This document shows positions 41,025 to 49,337 of a DNA stretch of 64,000 nt, one piece after another. Position numbers and translations under genes: made by a program. Source of the DNA: Bacteroides reticulotermitis JCM 10512. Lineage in GTDB: Bacteria > Bacteroidota > Bacteroidia > Bacteroidales > Bacteroidaceae. The stretch is from positions 1 to 64,000 of the forward strand of contig NZ_BAIV01000023.1 of NCBI RefSeq assembly GCF_000517545.1, read 5' to 3'. A model generated the notes under the pieces. It made no database searches. It saw only the letters and a program-made list of their open reading frames with translations, and was not told the origin of the DNA. Each line of letters begins with the position of its first letter. Position 1 is the stretch's first letter.

Positions 41025-41831
41025 ATGAGAAAAATTACATTCTTAGTGCTCGCCGCTTTAGTCGGTTTCATGCCTGGCGCATCCGCGCAAAAGAAGAAAT
41101 CCGTTGCTGCCAACGGAGAAGTCGTGATCTACTTTGCCCGCCACGGGAAGACGATATTAAACACCATGGACCGGGTACAAGGTTGGGCTGATACGCCTCT
41201 CACCCCCGCCGGAGTGGAAGTTGCCGAATACCTCGGAGAAGGTTTGCAGAGTGAAAATATACAATTCAAAGCAGCCTATTCCAGCGACTTGGGACGCGCA
41301 CGCCAAACGGCTCGCATTGTACTTGACAACAAAGGACAAGCAAACCTGCCAATCACAGAAGTTGCCCAGTTGCGCGAAACCAACTTTGGCAGTTATGAAG
41401 GCGATCTGAATGGCAAGATGTGGGGAGATGCCGCCCTCTACCTACACTACAAATCGGCTCAGGAACTATTTGCCGATATGGAACAGAAACCGGAATTACT
41501 GAAGAGTGCGATAGCCAGTTTCAAAGCCCTTGAAACCTTGGGAATAGGAGAAGACTACGATCAGGTGAAAGCCAGAGGACAAAAAGCCATCCGGGAGATA
41601 GCTGCTAAAGAAGCCGCCAACGGAGGAGGAAACATCTTAATTGTGGGACACGGCATGTCTATAGGCGTATTCCTTTCGGACATCGACAGCAACGGAAAAA
41701 AGCCTAGTGCCAACCATATGGGGAATGCCGCCGTATGCAAAGTGATATATAAAGATGGTAAATTCTCACTCGAGTCATTTGGTGATATGAGTTATGTAGA
41801 AAAAGGAAAGAGCACTCGAACAAATAAATAA
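41025..41831 (+). CDS. Exported histidine phosphatase (phosphoglycerate-mutase-like)
   Basis: A 268-aa secreted protein (signal peptide ends GASAQ). The phospho-acceptor is in YFARHGKT, the partner residues are in SSDLGRARQTARIV and RETNFGSYEG, and the second catalytic His is in ILIVGHGMSIG, so it is a complete branch-1 histidine phosphatase. Being exported, it is a scavenging phosphatase rather than a glycolytic mutase. The start at 41025 follows the EEP stop by 10 nt; a longer frame from 40941 would overlap that gene and bury the signal peptide. Final gene of the NUDIX-controlled operon. Confidence 0.86.
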   Translation: MRKITFLVLAALVGFMPGASAQKKKSVAANGEVVIYFARHGKTILNTMDRVQGWADTPLTPAGVEVAEYLGEGLQSENIQFKAAYSSDLGRARQTARIVLDNKGQANLPITEVAQLRETNFGSYEGDLNGKMWGDAALYLHYKSAQELFADMEQKPELLKSAIASFKALETLGIGEDYDQVKARGQKAIREIAAKEAANGGGNILIVGHGMSIGVFLSDIDSNGKKPSANHMGNAAVCKVIYKDGKFSLESFGDMSYVEKGKSTRTNK

Positions 41832-41876
41832 CTGTTCGTGAGCTTTATGTAGAATGTTTGTAAACTTCACTATTCT

Positions 41877-41909
41877 AGCTGCCCCGTAAGGTCTGACTTC
41901 GGGGCAGCT
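41877..41909 (+). terminator. Terminator of the GH3-phosphatase operon
   Basis: AGCTGCCCCG / CGGGGCAGCT, 10-bp perfect stem with a 13-nt loop, then TGTTTCG. 45 nt after the last stop. Confidence 0.78.
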
Positions 41910-41957
41910 GTTTCGTCTAAATCGAATAGAGTTTTAGCTCAAATAGTATAAAAATAG

Positions 41958-41965
41958 TATATTTG
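41958..41965 (+). promoter_or_regulatory. Promoter -7 box of nfo
   Basis: TATATTTG matches TAnnTTTG, with TTTTAG 20 bp upstream in the -33 position, 29 nt before the nfo start. Confidence 0.55.
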
Positions 41966-41994
41966 CCATGCAAACCATTTAAAAAAGATCCAAA

Positions 41995-42828
41995 ATGAAA
42001 TATATAGGAGCTCATGTTTCTGCTTCCGGTGGCGTAGAGTTCGCCCCGGTCAATGCACACGGAATAGGTGCGAACGCTTTTGCACTTTTCACCAAGAACC
42101 AACGCCAATGGGTGAGCAAACCACTGACGGACGAAAGCATTCGCCTCTTTAAAGAGAATTGCCGTCAATACGGCTTCCAACCGGAATTTATACTTCCACA
42201 CGACAGTTATTTAATCAATCTGGGGCACCCCGAGGAGGAAGCTTTGGAAAAAAGCCGGGCGGCTTTCGTTGACGAGATGCAACGCTGCGAAGAACTGGGA
42301 CTGAAGCTGCTTAACTTTCATCCGGGTAGCCACCTCAACAAAATATCGGTAGAGAACTGTCTCGATCGCATTGCCGAGAGTATAAACCTAGCTTTGGAAA
42401 AAACGACGGGCGTAACAGCAGTTATTGAGAATACCGCCGGACAAGGTAGCAACCTCGGAAACGAGTTTTGGCAATTGAAGTACATCATCGAACGGGTGAA
42501 CGACCAAAGCCGCATTGGTGTATGTCTGGACACTTGTCACACATTTACTTCGGGCTACGACTTCCTGACGGACTACGCCCGGGTGTTTGACGAGTTCGAG
42601 CAGGTAGTAGGTTTCCAATACCTAAAGGGTATGCACCTGAACGACTCTAAGAAAGAACTTGGTAGCCGTGTAGACCGACATGACAGCATTGGCAAGGGGT
42701 TGATCGGAAGCGAGTTCTTCGAGAAATTGATGAAAGATCCCCGATTCAATGAAATGCCACTCATCCTCGAAACGCCTGACGACACACAATGGGCAAAGGA
42801 AATCGCTTGGTTGAGAAGCGTTGAATAG
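41995..42828 (+). CDS. nfo: Endonuclease IV (AP endonuclease)
   Basis: Base-excision repair enzyme that cuts 5' of abasic sites, 277 aa. KYIGAHVSASGG at the start, FHPGSHL, IENTAGQG, VCLDTCHTFTSGYD, HLNDSKKELGSRVDRHDSIGKG and ILETPDD are the conserved trinuclear zinc-site segments of the AP_endonuc_2 family, all present. It has its own promoter and is convergent with the outer-membrane barrel gene that follows, their stops only 35 nt apart. Confidence 0.97.
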   Translation: MKYIGAHVSASGGVEFAPVNAHGIGANAFALFTKNQRQWVSKPLTDESIRLFKENCRQYGFQPEFILPHDSYLINLGHPEEEALEKSRAAFVDEMQRCEELGLKLLNFHPGSHLNKISVENCLDRIAESINLALEKTTGVTAVIENTAGQGSNLGNEFWQLKYIIERVNDQSRIGVCLDTCHTFTSGYDFLTDYARVFDEFEQVVGFQYLKGMHLNDSKKELGSRVDRHDSIGKGLIGSEFFEKLMKDPRFNEMPLILETPDDTQWAKEIAWLRSVE

Positions 42829-42863
42829 CCTCTCACAACGGGGATTGAAAAAAGACGTATGAT

Positions 42864-45608
42864 TTATTTGCCGATCAAATTCAGTCGCAGAATAGCATGA
42901 ACCATGAAGTAAGAGCCCAAAGCGTTATAATCCGTATCCCGAATAGCGGTTGCGGTAATGCTTCGCATCTGTGAGGTATCTTGTCTCAATAAATCGTAGA
43001 TTTTGAAACGAAGCAGCAGTTGTTTGCGTTTCAGGAACGCTTTCGACAGCTGACAATTCCACATAAAGTTTTCTCTGGAATAGCCCTGGTAGCCATACCC
43101 TTCACGAAGGGAATAGCTTAGGTCAGTGTATAGTTCCATCCGCCAGGGCAAGTAGAGTTGCAGTTCCGTGCCTGCCTGATAGTCGTATGTCTCGGTACGA
43201 AACTCCCGCACATTGTTATAAGAGTTATTATAGAGTATACCGGCCAGTCCGCTGACTTCGATCTGACGGGTACGATACGTCATCCGCAGGCGTTCGCGTG
43301 CAGTAAGATGGCGTACGCTACTCTTCACGGGTTCTTCCTTGTTCAGGGTAGTGTAACCGTTCTGATTGCGCAACTGAAAGGACGAGTTGGTACGGAAAAC
43401 CCAACTGCGATTTCTGAAAGGGGTATTCAGCGTAAATGAACCGGAAGCACGCCAATTACCGTTGAGGTTGACCGGCATAGTAGTGCGCGCACCTGTCTCG
43501 CTGTCGTAGGTCACTTGGTTGGTGATGCTGTTCAATGTGTTTTCCGCCAACAGGGTGGCAACGATGTTGCGCTGATGTTTGGCATTGTAGGAGTTGAAGT
43601 TCAGCGTAAATGTATTGGTGTACGAAGGTTTCAGCGAGGAGTTACCCACACGTATATTCAACGGATTGGTACGGTCTGTCACCGGTTGTAGATCGCGAAT
43701 ATTGGGTTGCCTACCCCTACCCCGGTATACAATCTGCAAACGGGTTCGCTTGGAAAACTTATATCGGAAGTTAACCGTAGGCGAAACGTTCAGTACCGAC
43801 CGCCGAAGTGGTTCTTCATACCGATTGTCGAGCAATGAATGGCTGACTGACTTTTGCGGTTCAAGATCGACACCGATATTGTAATTGTATTTTTTACGTG
43901 AGGTGCGCACAGCAATATTCAGCAAGTTATTGGTGTATTGGTTCTCAAACCGGTTGCTGGCATCTTCTTCGTAATCGGGTTCAAAGTCTCCCAACTCTTC
44001 ATCCCAGTTGTAGACCAGATGGTCGGAGTTATTCACTCGATACTGATAGCTATAACGGAACTGGAGGAAGTGGAGCCATGGCAACGGTTCGACGTACACC
44101 AGCTGCAACCGGTAATTATAACCATCTACCTCATCATCTATCTGCTGATTAAGCGTTCGGACGGTATTATTCTTAAAATATTGGGTGGTAGAAAGACTTG
44201 TGCGGTCGGTCGACGAGTTATTAACGCCATAATCTACTTTCAAAGCGATGTTCCTGCCTCGCTGACTGAGCTTGCGGCTGAGTTGCAACATCAGGGTCAG
44301 GTTATTGCGAGAGTTGTCAGTAGCCCCCGAAGATGTCTTTTCATTGAGCAGAACTTCATTCCCCCACCCTTGCTGAAAACCTTCATTCTTCCGGTCGTTG
44401 GCCGAAAAGCGATATTGGGGACGGAAGATGAGAGTTGTAAGGGTATCTATCTTCCACTCTACCGAGAGGTTGGCCACCAGATCGTGATTCTTTGTCCGGT
44501 TGGTGTTGCTACTCCGGTTGATCGACTTATCTTCCCGCAAGAAGTTATCGACCAGGGTGTTACTTTCTTCCCGCCGATCTGTGCCGGCGTATTGTACATT
44601 GGAACGGAGTTTGACGCGCTGCCAGTCGTAAGCGGTGTTAAAGCCGAGGGAACGAGAGGTAGTCAGTCCGTTTCGGCTGCGGGTGTTGCCGCTAGACCCG
44701 GCGGATTCTCCCTGCAACTCTGAAAAGCCCTGGTTGTTGGTGTTGTTCAGGTTGGCAATGACGGTCATCTGAGAATTGTCGCGGAAACGGTTCAGGGTAT
44801 TGGCGAGTTCATATCGTTCTTTGTTGCCTGCACCGCCCATAAAATTCTCCATCCAGCCTTGTTTCATCTTTTTCTTGACGGACAGGTCGAGAATCATCTC
44901 TTCTTCTCCATCATCAATTCCGGTGAGGCGTGCCAGATCGGATTGCCGCTCATATGCTTTCAGTTTCTCGACCATCTCTACGGGAAGATTTTTGAGTGCG
45001 GCTTGTGGATCGTCGGAAAAGAACTCCTTACCGTCAACGAGTATCTTTTTTACTTCTTTGCCGTGAATCAGCAGTTTACCGTCGGAATCGATTTCTCCTC
45101 CGGGTAATTGTTTCACCAGGTCTTCGAGCATCGAGCCATCGGGTACGCGATAGGCGGAAGCATTGAATACAGTGGTATCTCCTTCGGTCACTACCATCGG
45201 GGCTTGACCTATGACGAGGGCTTCACTGAGAAGGTAGCTTTCGGGGAGCAAGGAGATAACCGGCAGGGTAAGCGAGGTTTTGTTTGTGGTGACGGCGATC
45301 GGGCGGTAACATGGCTTATAACCCAGATAGGAGACGTGAAGAAGTACAGTGTCGGCTTCGGAAGCGAAAGACAACCGGAATCGTCCTTCATCGTCGGTCG
45401 CACCGCCGGTAAGCAGCAGGCTATCGGGTAAAAAAAGCAGCCGGACCGTAGCGTACGGTACCGGCTGACTGGTTTCAGCGTCAACCACTCGCCCGGCAAT
45501 AGTATTCTTGCCGGACTGTGCGCAAACAGCCAAACTTATCATCAGTAGTAGGATACAATTAACAATAAAACGATACTGAAGAGGTGTGGTATGCCTGCTT
45601 GTGCTCAA
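42864..45608 (-). CDS. Outer-membrane beta-barrel receptor-like protein (OMP_b-brl_3)
   Basis: A 914-aa outer-membrane protein. After the signal peptide (LAVCAQ) is a carboxypeptidase-regulatory-like domain (IAGRVVDAETSQPVPYATVRL), then a plug-like stretch with DGSMLEDLVKQLPGGEID and KKILVDGKEFFSDDPQAALKNLP, which is the diagnostic segment of the large TonB-receptor-like group without a SusD partner. The remaining 650 residues are alternating barrel strands. Last gene of an operon headed by an ECF sigma factor, so it may be an envelope repair or surface function under that sigma rather than a glycan transporter. No substrate can be inferred. Confidence 0.85.
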   Translation of the reverse strand: MSTSRHTTPLQYRFIVNCILLLMISLAVCAQSGKNTIAGRVVDAETSQPVPYATVRLLFLPDSLLLTGGATDDEGRFRLSFASEADTVLLHVSYLGYKPCYRPIAVTTNKTSLTLPVISLLPESYLLSEALVIGQAPMVVTEGDTTVFNASAYRVPDGSMLEDLVKQLPGGEIDSDGKLLIHGKEVKKILVDGKEFFSDDPQAALKNLPVEMVEKLKAYERQSDLARLTGIDDGEEEMILDLSVKKKMKQGWMENFMGGAGNKERYELANTLNRFRDNSQMTVIANLNNTNNQGFSELQGESAGSSGNTRSRNGLTTSRSLGFNTAYDWQRVKLRSNVQYAGTDRREESNTLVDNFLREDKSINRSSNTNRTKNHDLVANLSVEWKIDTLTTLIFRPQYRFSANDRKNEGFQQGWGNEVLLNEKTSSGATDNSRNNLTLMLQLSRKLSQRGRNIALKVDYGVNNSSTDRTSLSTTQYFKNNTVRTLNQQIDDEVDGYNYRLQLVYVEPLPWLHFLQFRYSYQYRVNNSDHLVYNWDEELGDFEPDYEEDASNRFENQYTNNLLNIAVRTSRKKYNYNIGVDLEPQKSVSHSLLDNRYEEPLRRSVLNVSPTVNFRYKFSKRTRLQIVYRGRGRQPNIRDLQPVTDRTNPLNIRVGNSSLKPSYTNTFTLNFNSYNAKHQRNIVATLLAENTLNSITNQVTYDSETGARTTMPVNLNGNWRASGSFTLNTPFRNRSWVFRTNSSFQLRNQNGYTTLNKEEPVKSSVRHLTARERLRMTYRTRQIEVSGLAGILYNNSYNNVREFRTETYDYQAGTELQLYLPWRMELYTDLSYSLREGYGYQGYSRENFMWNCQLSKAFLKRKQLLLRFKIYDLLRQDTSQMRSITATAIRDTDYNALGSYFMVHAILRLNLIGK

Positions 45609-45619
45609 TTTGTGTTGAC

Positions 45620-46204
45620 TTAGTGAAATAAAGCTATTATAATAAACCTATTTACCTGTATGATGAGGCTGTGTTGTCTTTGTCTTTGACGGTCTCCCTG
45701 TCCGGGTTTTTGCCCTTTCTTTCTACGGTCGAATTCTTTTTTGAATTTATTCGCGTTACTTTTCTCCATCTGATAGATGCGCGTTACTTGTTTCTGAGAA
45801 AGTACCTTGCTGAATTCAGTGTAGTATTTCTCGCGGATGTCTAATAGTTTACGGCTCTGCGCAAACTGGTCTTTGATCTGCTTGGCTATTTCAGCATCGG
45901 TCAATGCGGGTTTCGGTGCCATTTTAGTAGCTTGACCAGCATCTTTCTGTCCTCTGGGCGTACGGTTCATCATGCGGCATTCGCGCAGCTCTTTGAGGTA
46001 ATTGCCATAGACAGGCGTGAACTTGGCGGCTGTGGCATCGTCTAGCATCAGGGCCTTGACCATGCGATCTGTCTGCATCTGGGTCATTTGCTCGGGAGTG
46101 GGACGTTGTTTCTTTTCCTGAGTTTCTTTATTCTGTGCCGAGAGGGTTATCGAGCCTCCCAGTAGCAGGGCGGCCATCATGAAATGCATAAATTTAGTTT
46201 TCAT
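45620..46204 (-). CDS. DUF4890-like periplasmic protein (Spy/CpxP-like)
   Basis: A 194-aa exported, charged helical protein (signal peptide ends TLSAQ) with PTPEQMTQMQTDRMVKAL, LRECRMMNR and ILSQKQVTRIYQMEKS-like segments as in DUF4890 proteins of Bacteroides. Small, helical and basic, it resembles envelope-stress chaperones of the Spy type. The end is odd: after the basic stretch QRQRQHS the tail becomes hydrophobic (IIIALFH), and adding one C would instead end it at HSPHHTGK; this could be a tenth one-base loss on the other strand. The start at 46204 is chosen over 46210 because the signal peptide begins at MKTKF; both are possible. Co-directional with the sigma factor and barrel genes. Confidence 0.7.
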   Translation of the reverse strand: MKTKFMHFMMAALLLGGSITLSAQNKETQEKKQRPTPEQMTQMQTDRMVKALMLDDATAAKFTPVYGNYLKELRECRMMNRTPRGQKDAGQATKMAPKPALTDAEIAKQIKDQFAQSRKLLDIREKYYTEFSKVLSQKQVTRIYQMEKSNANKFKKEFDRRKKGQKPGQGDRQRQRQHSLIIQVNRFIIIALFH

Positions 46205-46237
46205 AATCATCTTGTTTTAATGATTTAATTCAATTGT

Positions 46238-46585
46238 TTAATTTAAAAATAGATCGTTTTCAGAGAAGTTGACGAGCTCTTCCAACTCCTCATCTGACAA
46301 TTCGTTTATCCATTTATCTACCGGATCGGCCGTTTCATGGTTCTTCTCTATCGCTAAGCGGTCGGAAACGGGCTGTTCGCTTTGCCGCAAGAAGGGGATA
46401 AAGAAGAACCCGGCCAATATGGCGGCGGTCATTACGGAGGAGATGACGAGTCGCAAACGGAATCTCCGCTGCCGCTTGATGCCGGCTCGCTCCATCACCT
46501 GCTGCTGTACGTCCTCGAAGAAGCCTTCAGGGGTACGGTAGGGTGTATGTTTTCCTATATCGTCAAAATCAAAATCCTTTTTCAT
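46238..46585 (-). CDS. Small single-pass membrane protein, probable anti-sigma factor
   Basis: A 115-aa protein with a charged cytosolic N-terminus (residues 1-45, with TPYRTPEGFFEDVQQQVM), one transmembrane helix (about 47-66, VISSVMTAAILAGFFFIPF), and an acidic periplasmic tail ending DEELEELVNFSENDLFLN. It lies 6 nt after the ECF sigma gene. That position, topology and size fit an anti-sigma factor holding the sigma at the membrane, though no zinc-binding or known anti-sigma motif is visible, so this is inference from context. Confidence 0.65.
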   Translation of the reverse strand: MKKDFDFDDIGKHTPYRTPEGFFEDVQQQVMERAGIKRQRRFRLRLVISSVMTAAILAGFFFIPFLRQSEQPVSDRLAIEKNHETADPVDKWINELSDEELEELVNFSENDLFLN

Positions 46586-46591
46586 AATGCT

Positions 46592-47131
46592 CTACCTATT
46601 TAATATATATTCTTTTATCTTTTCTTTCGCATAGTGAAAATTCACTTTCAGGGTCTCGGGCTTGGCGTCGAGCACACGGGCTATCTCTTCGTAATCGAGT
46701 TCATCGTAATAACGCAGGTTGAAGACCAACCTCTGCTTCTCGGGCAGACTCAAAATGGCTTCCTGAAACTTCACCGCCAATTCGTTTTCGTAGTCGATAT
46801 AATCGGATGCTCTGAGTTTACTCATCAACTCTTCCTGCACATCTTCGGACGAGATTACGCCTTCGCCCTTACGATTGTTCAGCCAACGCAAACTTTCATT
46901 GGTGGCTATCCGGTATATCCAGGTACTCAAAGAACTCTCGCTTCGAAAATGATCCATATGCCGATAGACTCGGATAAAGACTTCTTGAAGAACGTCCTGC
47001 GCATCTTCGTGTAGTACAACCAACCGCCGGATATAGTTGTATATCGGCTTCTGAAAGGTGTCCATCAGCATTTTAAAGCCGCGTTCACGATTGGAGGCAC
47101 AAGTATTGCGAATTAGTTCTTCGTTTACCAT
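46592..47131 (-). CDS. ECF-type RNA polymerase sigma factor
   Basis: A 179-aa sigma-70 family protein. Region 2 is seen in YNYIRRLVVLHEDAQDVLQEVFIRVYRHMDHF with STWIYRIATNESLRWLNNR, and region 4 in LSLPEKQRLVFNLRYYDELDYEEIARVLDAKPETLKVNFHYAKEKIKEYI. There is no region 1.1 or 3, as expected for ECF sigma. It leads the operon with the membrane anti-sigma-like gene, the DUF4890 gene and the barrel. No TAnnTTTG promoter is visible ahead of it, which is consistent with autoregulation by the ECF sigma itself. Confidence 0.93.
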   Translation of the reverse strand: MVNEELIRNTCASNRERGFKMLMDTFQKPIYNYIRRLVVLHEDAQDVLQEVFIRVYRHMDHFRSESSLSTWIYRIATNESLRWLNNRKGEGVISSEDVQEELMSKLRASDYIDYENELAVKFQEAILSLPEKQRLVFNLRYYDELDYEEIARVLDAKPETLKVNFHYAKEKIKEYILNR

Positions 47132-48084
47132 GGATTTTTTCTAAGCTTTACTAGTTAGAACGAAGAATGGTAGGGAAGTTAAATGGAGGTGGGCGCTTTT
47201 GGGCTTTATTAACAATAAAAGGAATTTAAGGCTTACCGATGAAATCATGTGGACTATATATAATTCTTTGTTTATTTACCCTAGAAAGAGCAGAAGCTGT
47301 CCACGATTTCTCTTAAGTGCAAGCTAGAGGATGCTTACATCGATAGCTAATTAACCTAGAAAACGCATTATTCAAGCGAGTAAGTAAAATGTAAACGACT
47401 ATATGACTAAATCACTTTTTGCCATATACTACTGATTACCAAACAGATACAATGCGCATACTTTTCTGAGACTGATTTATAGCCATAGATAACACCAGTT
47501 CCAAAGGCTATATACTTTGCCAAAATCGACCGACAGGGTGCAATAAATCAACTGAAAAAAGGTTTTTTTTCTCATTAATTTAGCTGTTCCACATTATGTG
47601 GAACAGGTGAGTCACAGTTGTGGAACAGCTGTCCCATACTATGTGAGTCACCTGTCGCACATTATGTGAGTCAGCTAATAAAAGGGAACAAATTGAAGAA
47701 ACGACTACATAAATGTACGAATTAGAACATACGATACAGCTAATAAAAAGCTTGTTTAGTAAATTGAAGACTCTCTTTTTTTGAGAAAGCAAACTACGCT
47801 AAACGCTCATTAAAATAAAGTGACCTGAAAAAGAAGACGCAATATAAGTAATTGGTATACTGAAAGATATGCAAAAAAGTGACTTACACATCAAACCAAT
47901 GTAAAACATCACACAAAATGCTTATATCAGGTTTCGGGGATGAAATTAGGAATATTGGCCGTCTACACGGATACTGCATAGCGTGCAAAAAGAGTAGAAG
48001 CTTAAGTAGTGCTCAGGAAAATCGGGGGGGCATCGGACACCATACTTTTGCAGGTGATCCGAATTTATTAGTCTTCAGGAAAAT
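47132..48084. other. Gene-poor intergenic region
   Basis: About 950 bp with stops in all frames and no convincing gene. Apart from the 11-bp-periodic array at 47586-47674 I see only AT-rich sequence. No tRNA fold was recognised. Confidence 0.55.
47586..47674. repeat. Periodic array of inverted GTTCCAC/GTGGAAC and GAGTCAC words
   Basis: Seven- to nine-base words recur at close to 11-bp steps: GTTCCAC (47586), GTGGAAC (47598), GAGTCAC (47609), GTGGAAC (47620), GTCCCAT (47631), GAGTCAC (47645), GTCGCAC (47654) and GAGTCAG (47668). Neighbouring words are inverted relative to each other, giving nested palindromes such as CTGTTCCAC-ATTAT-GTGGAACAG. The plan (about 90 bp, palindromic 22-bp units, one helical turn between words) mirrors the array at 8404-8491, although the words differ. 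No nearby gene explains it. Confidence 0.72.
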
Positions 48085-48122
48085 AAAAAAACCTCCTTAG
48101 CTTATTGGAGGGCCAGGGAGGT
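48085..48122 (-). terminator. Terminator after the DUF4250 gene
   Basis: Read on the minus strand, CCTCC / GGAGG (or the longer ACCTCC / GGAGGT) forms the stem, followed by TTTTTTT. It is about 25 nt after the DUF4250 stop. Confidence 0.7.
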
Positions 48123-48147
48123 GCTTGCATAAAACCGAAAATTCGCT

Positions 48148-48324
48148 TTACCAGAATTTGTTGTACTCGGCACTGTATTCAAAGCCTACGGACTTGAGTT
48201 GGCTGATTAGGTTTTCCTTATCTACTTGCATATCGTCGCACAACTCATCCAGCGAAGCGTAGCAATCGCGAAGTTTCATATTGATGACGCTGAATAACAT
48301 CATTGGGTCTTTGGGTAATTCCAT
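48148..48324 (-). CDS. DUF4250 small protein
   Basis: A 58-aa protein read by hand on the minus strand. It starts MELPKDPMMLFSVINMKLRD and continues with CYASLDELCDDM and a C-terminal GFEYSAEYNKFW, which fits the short DUF4250 family (LPKDPxMLxSxxNxKLRD-like start). It has a terminator after the stop. The function of this family is not known; the middle segment resembles a small helix-turn-helix (DELCDDMQVDKENLISQLK). It stands alone between two gene-poor stretches. Confidence 0.8.
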   Translation of the reverse strand: MELPKDPMMLFSVINMKLRDCYASLDELCDDMQVDKENLISQLKSVGFEYSAEYNKFW

Positions 48325-48769
48325 CTTAATTGTTCTTTAAAAATCCGACGCAAAATTACAGTTTTTTCTTTCTGTATCAGCAAAATACTTATTTATTATT
48401 TGTAAATTGCCAAGGTAATAGAATGGTATATGAGTTAGTCCGGACGGATAATCGATCATCGACATTCCGCAATCTGATTGTACGCTCTACACCTTACTCG
48501 GGGTCTTCTAGCAAAATGCTGTCTATTGCGAGTTCGAGGGTGCACTATTTAAAGATGTAATCCTGTAAAACAGGTCATTTTATGGTTTTTTATTAAATAT
48601 ATGTTAGTTATCGGTTTGACATGAGTAGCAGAAAAAGCCCTAATATAGTTGCATTTCCAACCATATTAGGGCATTCGGGAAGTTTTTAGCAAGGTTATTG
48701 AATGTAATTGTTAATAATCCTTTCATCTGCATATTTCTTATAAAAATTGTTTCTACATTTGTGGTCGTT
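48325..48769. other. Intergenic region with one strong hairpin
   Basis: About 445 bp without a supported gene. It contains a perfect hairpin at 48637-48672. Short frames here have no family resemblance. Confidence 0.5.
48637..48672. other. Perfect hairpin GCCCTAATAT / ATATTAGGGC
   Basis: Ten-bp perfect stem extended by GTTG/CAAC inside. A TTTTT run follows only on the minus strand, so it would end minus-strand transcription, yet no convincing minus-strand gene lies to its right. It could also be the leftover of an element. Confidence 0.5.
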
Positions 48770-49198
48770 ATGATGAAGTACATATTCTTTATATCATTAG
48801 GTCTATTTCTAATGTTGGGGGTTAGTTCGGTTCCCAATAAAGATCTGCAAGGGGTCCGAAGTACAATCGGTACTATAGCCACTGAATCGCTTAGTCATGC
48901 CTCTAAGATTAGCATTCAAGAGGTCTGCAAAAAGGATTATCAGCTAAAAGAGGACAGTCACTACGGGAGATATAGTTACGAAACCGGTGATGGAGTTTTG
49001 GCAAACTCACTCTTATCCCGAAGTTACTTCACCCCAAAAACTCTAAAAATCACCCCCTCCTCCGCAGTAATCCAGATACTAAGCGCTTTCAAGACGCAAC
49101 TTCCAGAAGAAAAATGGACTGCATTCTCCTACGAAATTAATCCTCTCAAATATTCATACAGATACTACATTTATACACTGGGACGCATGCTTATTTAA
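48770..49198 (+). CDS. Hypothetical small exported protein
   Basis: A 142-aa frame with a signal-peptide-like start (MMKYIFFISLGLFLMLGVSSV) and no family I recognise. Residues after 25 contain KKDYQLKEDSHYGRYSYETGDG and a tyrosine-rich C-terminal segment (YSYRYYIYTLG). It has no strong ribosome site and its neighbours are unrelated, so it may be real but is weakly supported. A longer start at 48698 would put the signal peptide inside the protein. It precedes dedA by 140 nt. Confidence 0.45.
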   Translation: MMKYIFFISLGLFLMLGVSSVPNKDLQGVRSTIGTIATESLSHASKISIQEVCKKDYQLKEDSHYGRYSYETGDGVLANSLLSRSYFTPKTLKITPSSAVIQILSAFKTQLPEEKWTAFSYEINPLKYSYRYYIYTLGRMLI

Positions 49199-49337
49199 TC
49201 ATTTTAGAATTCAGAATGGAAAAGAGCCTTTCTTCTTCTATTCGATACGATGTATAATGACTATACAAATAAATACAGGAAATTAGTTTAAGCATTGAGA
49301 TAGAGAAATTCTTTAGTACATAAACAATCAACATACA

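Noticed and set aside
47132..48084. tRNA or small RNA gene
   Set aside because: No cloverleaf or conserved RNA motif could be recognised by eye.
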